The notes beneath the pieces are model-generated. The model did no database searches, was not told the DNA's origin, and worked only from the letters and a program-made list of their open reading frames with translations. DNA of 64,000 bases, taken from NCBI RefSeq assembly GCF_010389155.1, contig NC_057767.1, positions 26,237,723 through 26,301,722 of the forward strand. The letters are read 5' to 3'. Shown piece by piece: positions 20,503-30,722 of this stretch (positions are counted from its first letter, which is position 1; each line of letters begins with the position of its first letter). The stretch comes from Erigeron canadensis (Eukaryota > Streptophyta > Magnoliopsida > Asterales > Asteraceae). The position numbers and the translations under genes were made by a program.

Positions 20503-23500
20503 ATGTATTTGCCACAATGTGTGCTGCACATGAAGCTTTTGTTGCAGGACGGATCACAGATCCAGCACTCATTGATGAAGATTATGACCAAATAGATCCC
20601 GATGATGTTGAAGAAATGGATCTGAAATGGAATTTGGCGATGATCACCAGGAGAGTGCAACGGTTTATGCAACGAACAGGTAGACAGCTAATTGGGGGTA
20701 CTCAGGGCTTTGACAAGTCAAAGGTTAAGTGCTATAATTGCGATGGCTTTGGACATTTTGCCAAAGAATGTCAACGACCAAAGAGAGATGTCAATATTAC
20801 CCTTACCCGTCAAGATAGAGGTGGTAATCGTTCTTTTAATCCGAATGCAAGTAGAGCTCTCTTGTTGACTGATGATACTACTAGAAATGGCAATGACAAG
20901 GCTATCGTAGCTGCTCAACCTGATGGTTCTTATGTCTGGAATCTTCCACAGGATGAGACCAATAATGCTTATTTGGCCGAAATAGTTGATGATATGGCTC
21001 AGATGGTAGATTCTGTTGAGGATTTCTTGGACACCACAGTTTACCACAATGATGAGCATTTGTATGACAATGTTCAAAGCTCGAACTTAGAATCTTCTGC
21101 TCAGGTATATGACACTGATTCAGAGTCTGATGAAGAGGTTGAGGTTGATGACACGAAAGATTCTGGAGAGATGCACGCTGCTGAGAACAAAGACGATTCT
21201 GCTACTGAAAAGGTTGAAAAAACAATTGAAGAGCAGATGAAGGAATATGAAATTCCAACAGGCATGAGTGTGGATGACTTTGTCACTTACATGGCAGACT
21301 GCAAAGAAGCAGATCAACAGGTATCTTACTCTCTACATACTATTGTTCATGTTTGCAAAATTGTTAATCGAATGTTTGATGAAATTGAACAAAAGAATGA
21401 ACTAATTAAGCATTTAGAATCTGTTGTTAATGTTGCTCATGAAGAAAGAGATAAGTTGATTAAAAAAGATTTAACTGTCACTGATAGAGAAAAAATTTTA
21501 AAAGATAGGATTAAATCTTTAGAGTCTGACATTAGTGCTATGAAAGACAAAGTTAAACATGTTGTGGCTGTAGAAAGAGTAGGTGGTGAAGCTTATGCAT
21601 TGTTAGCTAAAAAGTGTGCTACCATTGAGAAAGAACTGGCTGATGCTAGAATAGAAATAGTGGAATTACAAGCTAAGGTTGATTCTGCTAGACATGATGA
21701 GCTTTTAATGCATATGAAAAAGTTTGAGGATTCTCCATCTAAGACTTCTGACACAGCTAAGGTTTCTTACAATAGCATGCCTCCTCCTTTCAACAATAAC
21801 TATACTCCTGTAGAACCCAATATTCCTGAAGTCCTACTTCAACCTAGTGTTGATGTTGGTAGATCGAAAGACTCGACTCCTACGCCTAATTTGACTGAGG
21901 AGACAGCAGAGTCTAAAGGAGTTTCTTCTCAACCTACCAAGGAAGAGAAATTGAAAGGTGTCGTCCTAGATTCGTCCACTTCTTATGGTCAGAAAGACAG
22001 TATTACTCACTTTACACTTCGTAAGAGTAGTAGGGTCTACACTGAGTTAGAATTTCCGTTATCATCTATTGACCCTGAGTTAGAACTTCCTATTACTTTC
22101 TGGGGAGAGGCAGTGAATACAGCTTGTCACATTCTGAATCAGGTTTTGACAGTTAAACGGTTTATGAAAACTAGTTATGAACTGTTGCACAACAAAAAGC
22201 CCAATTTGAAGAATGTTGAGCCTTTCGGTGTTCCTTGCACTTTTCTTAAAACTCTTCCTCAAAGGAAATTTGAACCTAAATCTGAGGAGGGTTTCTTTCT
22301 GGGTTATGTTCCAAGTACACCGATTAGGCGTGTGTACAATCAGAAAACTGGCAAAGTAGATCTTGGTACAAATGTCGTAATTGTCAGTCATAAACCTGTT
22401 GTACACATTGGTCCTGCTAATAATTTTGATTATGATGGTGTCTTCACTTCTTTTCGTGGTCCTGTTTCTTTTGCAGGTGTTCCAACTGTGGAGGATGTCG
22501 TTACTCTCCATGATCCTCTGGATGGTGGACCGGTTTCTGGTTCTTCTTCTATTTCCTCACCAATAGTTGAGCCTACTTCTGAATCTGGAGAATCTAGTGG
22601 GACAAAAGTAGCAGATTCTACCTTAGAGTCTGCTCCTATAGTTCCTACTGATCCTTTGCATGTACCTCTACCTGATTCTCCTTTCTATGATACTGATGAC
22701 ACGGAAGGTGAAACTCAGGAGGAGCCTCAAACTCCAGATTATAAAACTCCAGAGCAACATGTGCAGACGAATTTGGGAGATGATCTTTCAGTCGATAAGG
22801 TTCCTCAAACTAGGGTCAACAAGGATCATCAAGTCGAGCAAATCATTGGTGATGCTTCTACCTCTGTTCGTATGAGGAATCAATCTAAGAAACCGTCGTG
22901 TATGTTTGCTGAAGTTAAGGATACTGGGGCAATTACTTGGTACTTGTATTATTGTTTTATCTCTCAGGTTGAGCCTAAAAATGTTGGAATGGCTCTTAAG
23001 GAACCGTCATGGGTTGAGGCGATGCAAGAAGAATTGGCTCAGTTTCGAAAGCTTGAAGTATGGAAGTTAGTTGACTTACCTCCGGGTGAATCTCCTTTAA
23101 CAACGCGTTGGGTTTTTCGTTGTAAACGAGATGACAGAGGTGTAGTCATTCGAAATAAGGCTCGATTGGTGGTTAGAGGATTTGAGCAACAAGAAGGCTT
23201 TGATTACGATGAGACATTTGCACCTGTAGCTAGACTTGAAGCTATTCGATTATTTCTGGCATATGCTAGTTATAAAGGAATTAAGGTGTATCAGCTTGAT
23301 GTAAAGAGTGCCTTCTTGTATGGAGACATTAAAGAAGAAGTGTATGTAGAACAACCTGCCGGGTTTGAGGATCCAAACTTTCCTAATAGAGTATATCGTC
23401 TTGATAAGGCTTTATATGGTTTACATCAGGCTCCTCGATCGTGGTATGAAAAATTGTCAACTCATTTGAAGGAAAGTGGTTTTACCAGAGGTTCTATAGA

Positions 23501-23675
23501 CAGCACGTTGTTTATTAAATGGAAAGGGACGGACTACTTGCTTGTACAGGTTTACGTCGATGACATCATTTTTGGTTCATCTGATGACAAAATGTGCAAG
23601 GAATTTGAACAGAGCATGAAGGCTAAGTTTGAGATGAGTGCAATGGGGGAATTAACCTTCTTCCTTGGACTATAG
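20499..23675 (+). CDS. pol: Gag C terminus and Pol of element A, protease and integrase core deleted
   Basis: 1058 codons. CCHC knuckle CYNCDGFGHFAKEC at residues about 78-91, an acidic Ser/Asp-rich stretch, a long coiled coil (about 290-410), then a jump. After GVVLDSSTSYGQKD the chain passes directly into the C-terminal end of integrase (LPITFWGEAVNTACHILNQ at about 530, EEGFFLGYVP), with no HHCC site, no DNGTEF and no catalytic Glu. A short direct repeat (TGAGTTAGAANTTCC, near 22040 and 22076) marks the likely deletion joint. RT follows from about 840: RWVFRCKRD, VYQLDVKSAFLYGD, ALYGLHQAPRSWYE, QVYVDDIIFGSS. The frame ends with TAG at 23673 where related elements have CAG, so RNase H continues after it. 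Confidence 0.85.
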   Translation: MNVFATMCAAHEAFVAGRITDPALIDEDYDQIDPDDVEEMDLKWNLAMITRRVQRFMQRTGRQLIGGTQGFDKSKVKCYNCDGFGHFAKECQRPKRDVNITLTRQDRGGNRSFNPNASRALLLTDDTTRNGNDKAIVAAQPDGSYVWNLPQDETNNAYLAEIVDDMAQMVDSVEDFLDTTVYHNDEHLYDNVQSSNLESSAQVYDTDSESDEEVEVDDTKDSGEMHAAENKDDSATEKVEKTIEEQMKEYEIPTGMSVDDFVTYMADCKEADQQVSYSLHTIVHVCKIVNRMFDEIEQKNELIKHLESVVNVAHEERDKLIKKDLTVTDREKILKDRIKSLESDISAMKDKVKHVVAVERVGGEAYALLAKKCATIEKELADARIEIVELQAKVDSARHDELLMHMKKFEDSPSKTSDTAKVSYNSMPPPFNNNYTPVEPNIPEVLLQPSVDVGRSKDSTPTPNLTEETAESKGVSSQPTKEEKLKGVVLDSSTSYGQKDSITHFTLRKSSRVYTELEFPLSSIDPELELPITFWGEAVNTACHILNQVLTVKRFMKTSYELLHNKKPNLKNVEPFGVPCTFLKTLPQRKFEPKSEEGFFLGYVPSTPIRRVYNQKTGKVDLGTNVVIVSHKPVVHIGPANNFDYDGVFTSFRGPVSFAGVPTVEDVVTLHDPLDGGPVSGSSSISSPIVEPTSESGESSGTKVADSTLESAPIVPTDPLHVPLPDSPFYDTDDTEGETQEEPQTPDYKTPEQHVQTNLGDDLSVDKVPQTRVNKDHQVEQIIGDASTSVRMRNQSKKPSCMFAEVKDTGAITWYLYYCFISQVEPKNVGMALKEPSWVEAMQEELAQFRKLEVWKLVDLPPGESPLTTRWVFRCKRDDRGVVIRNKARLVVRGFEQQEGFDYDETFAPVARLEAIRLFLAYASYKGIKVYQLDVKSAFLYGDIKEEVYVEQPAGFEDPNFPNRVYRLDKALYGLHQAPRSWYEKLSTHLKESGFTRGSIDSTLFIKWKGTDYLLVQVYVDDIIFGSSDDKMCKEFEQSMKAKFEMSAMGELTFFLGL

Positions 23676-24500
23676 GTGGATCAACTGAAGGATGGCTTCT
23701 TTATACATCAAACCAAGTATGTCAAAGATCTTCTTACTAGGTTTCGAATGTCTGATGCTAAGGATGTTGTTACTCCCATTAAGACTAATCATGGGTTGTG
23801 TCCTGATAAGCCTAATGATCCATCCGTCGATGCCACTCAATATCGAGCTATCATTGGATCCTTGATGTATCTGACAGCCTCACGTCCAGATATTACCTTT
23901 GCTGTTTCTATGTGTGCTAGATATCAGGCTAATCCGAAAGAGTCTCACTTGAAAGCTGCAAAAAAAATTCTTCGTTATGTGAAAGCCAAGCCTCGTCTAG
24001 GTCTTTGGTATCCCATGTATGGTTTTTTTGACTTCGTAGCTTATACTGATTCGGATTATGGTGGTGACAACTCGGATAGGAAATCAACGTCAGGTGGATG
24101 TCAGCTTTTAGGGGGGAGAATTATATCGTGGCAGTGCAAAAAGCAGACATCTGTTGCACAGTCATCCTGTGAAGCAGAGTACATTGCTGCTGGATATTGC
24201 TGTTCTCAGGTGCTTTGGATACAGCAACAACTGCGCGATTATGGTATGAATATCTCCAATACTCCTATTTGTATTGATAATAAATCTGCCATAGATATTA
24301 CCAAGAATCCGAAAAACTTTAAAGTCACCAAGCACATAGATATAAAGTATCATTTCATACGTAACTATTTTGAGAAAAAGCTTATTCATTTAGAAAAGGT
24401 TATTACTGATGATAATCTTGCTGCTCTATACACTAAAGCTTTTGATAGACCTCGTCTTGAGTTGTTATTTCAACTCAATGGTATGAAGAATGCCGAGTAG
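23676..24500 (+). CDS. pol: RT end and RNase H of element A pol
   Basis: Same frame as the preceding pol, separated from it only by the TAG at 23673-23675, so it is the C-terminal part of one polyprotein. It opens with VDQLKDGFFIHQTKYVKDLL, then YLTASRPDITFAVSMCARYQ. The copia RNase H follows with catalytic acids in YTDSDYGGD, SSCEAEYIAAG and CIDNKSAIDI, then HIDIKYHFIRNYF. The family's ADIFTKP motif is changed to AALYTKAF. The natural end is TAG at 24498 (NGMKNAE). RNase H removes template RNA during reverse transcription. Confidence 0.87.
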   Translation: MDQLKDGFFIHQTKYVKDLLTRFRMSDAKDVVTPIKTNHGLCPDKPNDPSVDATQYRAIIGSLMYLTASRPDITFAVSMCARYQANPKESHLKAAKKILRYVKAKPRLGLWYPMYGFFDFVAYTDSDYGGDNSDRKSTSGGCQLLGGRIISWQCKKQTSVAQSSCEAEYIAAGYCCSQVLWIQQQLRDYGMNISNTPICIDNKSAIDITKNPKNFKVTKHIDIKYHFIRNYFEKKLIHLEKVITDDNLAALYTKAFDRPRLELLFQLNGMKNAE

Positions 24501-26769
24501 TGTCTCTCAAAGAACTTAAATTTAATTTTCGTGTCTTTGTAGTGTAAGTCGTACATAGATAGAGTCATAAAAAATACAAAAAAAAGTTGTCTTAGTATAA
24601 GTTTGTATATATCTAGTGTCAGAAAAAATACAAAAAAACATTGAAAAATTGAAAATCCAAAAAAAAAAAAAAAAAAAAAATGAATCAAGTAAGGTTACTG
24701 CGCTAAATGATGAGAAGTGACGATACTTTAGCTTTTAAGCCTGCTTAATCGTAATATAACTGATTAGTTCAGTGATTACAATTTGGGATATATCGGTAGA
24801 CACAAAGTACCAAGGTTTAATGTTCTTGTGGGAAACATATTCAGATATATGGCTGAGATTGCTTGCTTTTCAGTAATGAATTGATCTAGTCCTTAAATTT
24901 TGTGAAAGATTTAGCATTACTATAAGATTTGTTCAATGAATAGGCAAGAACCTCTACCAATCATGAGCATAAAAGTAAATATGATATTGTTATGCAAATC
25001 AATTGAATGCAAATTAAGGGGCTAATGTGGTCTTTGAGATTCGGACAAGTATGTCCTCGGGGTGTCTTTGTATACCTAGCCTACCTAAAGCTTACAACTT
25101 GGGATAGGTTGTCGGAAAGTTCGCTACATGGATCTCATAGAAAATCACGGGTTCCTTATACATCATGAAATGCAGAAGCAAATATGTGAAATCACAAAGT
25201 AATTCAATTCAGTTATCCACAAAGTGTCTTATGATTGGTTAAGGATGTTCTTGAATATATTGAATATTTTTTATCTTAGTGCTTGTATCGATTACGAAAA
25301 TATATCTGAATGTGGGTTACATAAGTTCTTAAACTATCCAATGGCATATTAGGCTACTCGGGTTACATGGTGACTCTCCTTGGCCAGGGTATGTCGAAAG
25401 TGTCATAACACAAAGGAAACTGGACGTACCGAGTGTTTAAGAGGACAAACATACCGGTAATCGGTGTTGGGTCACGGTTCAAAACTTATAATAAGAGAAT
25501 TATTTCTCACCCGCAGGCTTATGTAACATGCTAAACTGATCTAATCAGCAGTAATCATGCTTAATGTGAATAATGTATAAAGTCAAGTTAATTAAAATTT
25601 AGATTAGTTTATTATTCTGCAATTTTTATTCTGTGTTATTTTTCTTTTTATTGAGTCAAAATAGTATTTTTATAAGTTCTTATTGCACGAGAGACCCTAT
25701 TCAAATTCTAGTATATGTTTTGCTGAATTCCTTCATGTGAATTTTTAATGAGGTTGTGTGGTTTGTTTACAAAGAAGATTTTCTAATATGGACATTAATT
25801 TGTTTAAAGTTTAGAAAATGATCTTTTCAAGTGTTATGTGAAATGTCAAAGTTATTTGAAATCTCACAATTTTCACTTGTCACCAAGTTATTAATCGGGT
25901 TTGTTTAAGTTTGTGTGGTGACATTTAGGGTTTGACAAGAAATGACCTCCCTTGATTAGTTATTTCATATTTGTTAACCCTGATTGAGTGTGATTGTAAC
26001 TTGAATTTTCTGCATTATACTGTTTTGTTCTCAATGCGTTGATGAGTTCTATGGTAAGTGTGCAGTGTTCAGGTTAAGAAGATAACGTTGGAGTGCTGAT
26101 TTCTGTTACTACATTGTTATTTACACGGATGATATCATGACGATAAGATCCTTGGTGTATAGTGATAATATTTGTGATGCAGATTTGAGCATGTGAATGA
26201 TGAATACATGAACTTGTTTTTGGAATAGTTATTTATTTATGATTCATGTATTTAATGAAAATAATCAAATTTGATATTAGTTTCTTTTGAATTTCATACT
26301 GTAATTTATGACATCCTTTTGGAAACTTTACTAAGTTCTTCAGTGAATTTTTGTTGGATTGTTCATTGTTTGTTAGTTTTGTAGACGGCATCTAGTATGG
26401 GACTTAAGTGTTTCAAGATGGTTTGCCGTCATGCATATCTATGATCAAAGGAAGTTCTCGGTGTCATAATCATTATTGGTAATGAGGTTCATATTTAAAT
26501 TGATTATTTTCAGGTTTGTTTATGGATAGTGTTTAAACCATGGGTTTTCATTCAAGATTATAATGTTCGGTTATCTACTTACATTATGATTATGAATTTG
26601 GGTGATAAGCACGTTTTTAGTACAAGGCATGAACAGGTTGCTTTCTAACGAGTTTTTGCCATGTACAGATTGTAATTAAGGGTTGTGTTTTGGAAGATTG
26701 CTTGGATGAAAATCTGAAAATTTTTCAGAAACTTGCTGAAATCTGGAATATTTTCTGATTTTGATTTGT
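24501..26769 (+). other. Spacer between pol and the third gene of element A
   Basis: 2.2 kb with no frame of note on either strand. It starts with A-rich sequence that ends in an uninterrupted run of about 22 A (24659-24680). The rest is AT-rich with no recognisable domain. A long non-coding block here separates gag-pol from a downstream promoter and supports separate expression of the third gene. Confidence 0.65.
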
Positions 26770-27032
26770 TCTTACGAAGATAATTGTTATCTTCGTTCGA
26801 AACAATTTTGTTCAAACGAAGGATATCTTCGTTTGGCTAACTTCGTTTGTGAAGTTTAGCCCGACCCATAGTTGGCCCATTGTTATTTCTATATATAAAG
26901 GGGTTTTTCTTCGTTACTTCTTCATAAAACGAAAATTACTCTCATTTTCGAGCAAAACCCTAAAACCCAAACTCTTTTCTTTTCTCTCAATCTAATTCGT
27001 TTGCTTGATTCGTTGTGCAAACTGTGATCTAA
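26770..27032 (+). promoter_or_regulatory. Internal promoter and first (non-coding) exon of the element A third gene
   Basis: Three CTTCGTT/AACGAAG inverted motifs (26774-26860) of the same type as in the LTR U3 are followed by a TATA box CTATATATAAAGGGG (about 26890-26904). Starting about 30 bp later, a CT-rich transcript leader with no AUG runs to a perfect donor GTAAGT at 27033. The layout is that of an ordinary plant Pol II promoter and first exon. Confidence 0.65.
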
Positions 27033-27634
27033 GTAAGTGTTTGATGTTATTTTCATTCACGAAAATGATCTAGGTTTTCTATGTATCTTCGATTTGATTC
27101 ATTTTGATTCTATATATCTATATTTTGAAATCATTAACTGGTTTATTCAAACGAAGTTAGACTTGTACAAACGAACTTAGACTTTCGTTCAAAACGAATT
27201 TAGATTTGTGAACATGGACTTAAATTTTGGATTGAACGAATTTACCTTTGGTAGAAACGAAGTTAACTTTAGATGATGCCTTACGAACTTAGACTTTAGT
27301 TGATAAGAAACGAACTTAGCAAGGTTTAACACCCTTAGTTTTATCTAAACAAACTTAGACTTCGTTTATAAGTTACGAACTTAGAAGATAAGTTATAACT
27401 TACGAACTTGCATGTACAGTTTAGACCTTACGAACTTAAACTTCGTTAGGTGAAAACTTAAGTTTAGTTCTTACGAAGTTAAGATTTATTTTCGTTTCGT
27501 TCTTGCTTACGAATTTAGGTTCTATCTTCGTTTCTGTATACTTAACGAATTTAATGCTTAATTTCGTTCAGTTTGAAAATTTTGTGCAGTTTTACTTTGC
27601 GACATTATTGATTAGGTTTTTCAATTTTGTGCAG
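27033..27634 (+). other. Predicted 5'-leader intron (602 bp) of the element A third gene
   Basis: Donor AA|GTAAGTGTTT at 27033, acceptor TTTTTCAATTTTGTGCAG at 27634, two bases before the start codon. It is T-rich throughout. About sixteen copies of AACGAANTTAG or its inverse lie at 27140-27580. Long leader introns next to the start codon often raise expression in plants, and the motif array may be such an element (inference). Confidence 0.6.
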
Positions 27635-27636
27635 AA

Positions 27637-29377
27637 ATGGCTCTTGCTCCTCGTCAGTTTGTGAAGAAGCATAATCTTGCACTGAATCTTGATCCAGATC
27701 AGCATAATTGCGAACATTTTCATGAAATGTTTAACTACATTGCTCGCTCGCGATTATCTTTTGCTTTTTGTGACTCGCCGAGACTTGTTAGGCAGTATAT
27801 CGATTCTTTCTGGTCCACTGCTCATGAAGTCATGGTTGATGGACAGAGTTTTGTACGAGCTACTGTTGAAGGCATCACTTTTGATTTCAATGCTGAATCG
27901 CTTCGTACTATTTTGCATCTAGGAGCAGAACCGGACGTAGAAGAAGAGGAAGACGTCGAGATGACTTACGAGTTTGAACTGCTTCTTCGCTGCTGTCAGC
28001 GAATGGGATTTGTTGGACAGGTCAAACTTCCTTTTGACAAAAGTGGTTTTCGAGGACGATGGCGTTATTTGGCGTATGCATTGCTCGTCTGTTTGAGCAA
28101 TCGCAATGCTTTGGTATATAATCGACCTTATCCTTTCTCCCGATACTTTTATCAAGAGTTTATTGATCAGATTAATGCTAAGGGGAGAAAGCGATTTCTT
28201 TTGTATCCTCGCTTTGTGATGGCTATAGTTAGACATTTTTGTCCTGACTTAGTATATGACCAAGGTCCTCGCTACGTTCTTCATGCTTGGCCTTCGCGTC
28301 TTTTTGCTGATCTTGAAGCCAATACGAGTAATGTGGCTGGTCTTCATGATCCACCACTTTTTGGTCACCTGATTAATCCAAACTATCGATCTCGTCTTGA
28401 GAATGATATGTTTGTGGATGATGTTGATGCCGATTCTGATTCTGGTACTTCTGAAAGTTCAGTTGATGGTTCAGATGATGATTCAAGGGATGAGTCTGAT
28501 GGTTCGGATGATGGAAATGATGGAGATGATGTTGATAGTTCCGATGGTTCTGCTGCTACACATGAAACAGACACAGATGATTCTGCTGCTGCTGAACGTC
28601 GAACTAAGATGATTCACGATATCTCGGCTGTTTCTGAAAGCAATCATTCGCATCAGTCGTTTGATCAAGAGGGTGTTGTGTTTCATAGAGAGCGTAGAAG
28701 CAAGGCTTGTCACGCTGTTCCCGCTCTTTCAGATTCAGCTAACTCCATTCCTGCTGCTGAGATTGATCCTGATGTTGCAGCTCAGCATGATTCTGAATTG
28801 CGTGAGATCTTTGAAGATATGGAAGATCCGGTGAACAGAGCAAGTTCGGTTAGTCCAGTGAAGCGACAAGGGGGTGTTGAACTTCAATATACCAGAATTA
28901 AGCGTCGACGTGTTGTTGAAGCTTCTTCTGTAGCAATGTCTGATCCTCCAAGACCAACTGCTGCTGTTGTTCCTGTTGTTTCACAAGCACCAGCCTTACG
29001 TCCTCTAGTGGCTCCTTCTTTATCTTATCGACTTCCTTCCGATTCGTCGCTTGGTCGTCGTGTTGATCTTTTGGAGACTAGAGTTCGCACTTTGGAGTCT
29101 GATCTCACTGATACTCGCGCCACCTTAACTTTTTTGATCAACTGGGTCAAGAATCAAGGGGGAGAAGTTCCTGAAGAGATTTGTAGATTGTCAGCGGTTC
29201 AACCAAGACGTCAGAATGACGATGATGATGCTGATAATGCTGGTGATAGGAATGTTTCTCGCCCAGTTGAAGATAAAGGAAAGGGTGCTAAGATCGAGGG
29301 GGAGACAGGAGGTGATACTTCTGCTGTTGGTGCTTCTGGTACTGGTGCGGGTCCTTCTGGTGCTCCTCGTGATTCAG
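27637..29377 (+). CDS. Third gene of element A, first coding exon (envelope-like position)
   Basis: Starts MALAPRQFVKKHNLAL directly after a splice acceptor. Residues about 25-230 form a globular part: FHEMFNYIARSRLSFAFCDSPRLVRQYIDSFWSTAHEV, VEGITFDFNAESLRTILHLG, RWRYLAYALLVCLSNRNALVYNRP, RFLLYPRFVMAIVRHFCPDL. The order and spacing resemble the third ORF of E and D (YLLEFWYTAEV, GTVKCVLTLDGFREAL, HIAFPRFLSVCF), so I take them as one family. Then an Asp/Ser-rich acidic stretch (about 265-325), a basic KRRRVVE, a coiled coil (RVDLLETRVRTLESDLTDTRATL, about 470-495) and a Gly-rich tail. Left unspliced, the frame reaches TAA at 29385. Spliced at 29377 it continues in phase at 29566. Function unknown. 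There is no clear signal peptide. Confidence 0.75.
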
Positions 29378-29565
29378 GTTTCTAATTTTGATTATGATAA
29401 AGATTTTTAGATAGAATGTATAATTGATTGTGTGTAATAAGTTATGAAATTTTGTGTAATGAAAATGTAATATATCTTATTTCAATACAAGTACATTTCA
29501 TCTTTATTATAATTGTCATGATTATTCTTTCTATTCTGGTGTTCATTTTGTGTAAATTTAAATAG
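29378..29565 (+). other. Predicted coding intron (188 bp) of the element A third gene
   Basis: Donor CAG|GTTTCT, acceptor AAATAG, AT-rich between, with stops in every frame. Removal joins G (29377) to AT (29566-29567) as an Asp codon and brings the downstream frame, which lacks its own ATG for about 50 codons, into phase. It also removes the TAA at 29383-29385. Confidence 0.65.
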
Positions 29566-30671
29566 ATGATCCAGATTATACAGATTTATTCTTTGATGGT
29601 GATGAGCTCGAGGAAGGCGAATTTGTTCCTGAACCAAATCTAGACATATTCAAGAAACCTTATGGGTTTGATGAAGTATGGAACTCAATTCCTGAAGATC
29701 CATCGATTGAAGAGAATAGAGTGTTGGATCAGAAAAGATCAGATGTTCGGGAAAGAATGCTTCAAGTTCCATTCAGTAGCCAAACTCAAGTTCTACATTT
29801 TGTTGTGTATGCTAAGAATGGTGACGTATTGATTCCATCTGATTATGAGATTAATGTGACAAGACCATTCAATCCAAATGATTTTCTAGTTCCTCTCAGA
29901 GATGATGATTCATTACATATGGTTGATCGACATGTTCCCGAGAAAAGAGTTAATGAATGGATAGTACATAGGGAAACATGGAAACCAAATCTGTATTGGA
30001 CTCATTTTTCAAACAAAGATGCTGCAAAGTACAAGACAATCATCTGGAGTTGGTTTTATGATGATGAACTGAAGTTATTTGTTCTTAAAAGACCAGAAGG
30101 TTGTCAGTACTTAGCGTGGTGTGAGAGACATTTCAGGAGTTTGTGTGAAGAAGATTTACATGAGCTTGGAAATAACTGGATTATCAATCCAAGCGATGAT
30201 GGCTTAGCTGATGTTGTTGGTAAGAATCTCAGAAATGATTTCTGGTTGAGAAAGAATATGAAAGATTCAGATAAACCACAGTTTAAGATTGAGCCAAGAT
30301 CGAAGAAAAGAGTGGTCAAACCAGATAAAACAGTTGAGTATGTTCAACATGATATTAAATGTATGATCAAAGTCCCTGCCAAGAAATGGTCACAAGATGT
30401 CTTGGACAAGATGGATAATTGGGAAATTGATCAAAATTCTGGTGAAGCCAAGATGTATGCAGACTCAAAGAAGAAGATTTTGTTGAGAAGAGTTTATGAT
30501 CCGATGCAGCTGGTGAACTTCTCAAGAAATGATCTGAGAAAGTTATACGGTACGGAGTGTTCGTTCTTGCCATTTTGGAAGCATGAAGAAAGTCGATATC
30601 GTAAGATACTTCAACTCTGCTTACATGAAGAGATTCATGCAAATAGCAAAAGATTGTTGTTTGATGAATGA
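29566..30671 (+). CDS. Third gene of element A, last exon
   Basis: The frame is open from 29566 to TGA at 30669-30671 (about 368 codons) but has no ATG for its first 50 codons. That fits an internal exon fused to the preceding one. It begins with an acidic stretch (DPDYTDLFFDGDELEEGEF) and continues with a Trp/Tyr-rich domain: LHFVVYAKNGDVLIPSDYE, WIVHRETWKPNLYWTHFSN, YKTIIWSWFYDDELKLFVLKR, YLAWCERHFRSLCEEDLHEL, then a basic segment (EPRSKKRVVKPDKTVEYV) and LVNFSRNDLRKLYG. The stop lies 40 bp before the polypurine tract, so the gene fills the element's 3' end. With exon 1 the protein is 948 aa. No match to a known enzyme is recognised. Confidence 0.72.
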
Positions 30672-30710
30672 TCAGATTTTGAAGACTAAAGAAATCGAAG
30701 GTTCTGCTGT

Positions 30711-30722
30711 CAAGGGGGAGTT
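30711..30722 (+). other. Polypurine tract of element A
   Basis: CAAGGGGGAGTT lies immediately upstream of the 3' LTR and would prime plus-strand synthesis. Confidence 0.88.

Noticed and set aside
24659..24680. Processed pseudogene or retroposon end suggested by the A22 run after A pol
   Set aside because: No target duplication or upstream foreign sequence. The A-rich stretch is continuous with element sequence.
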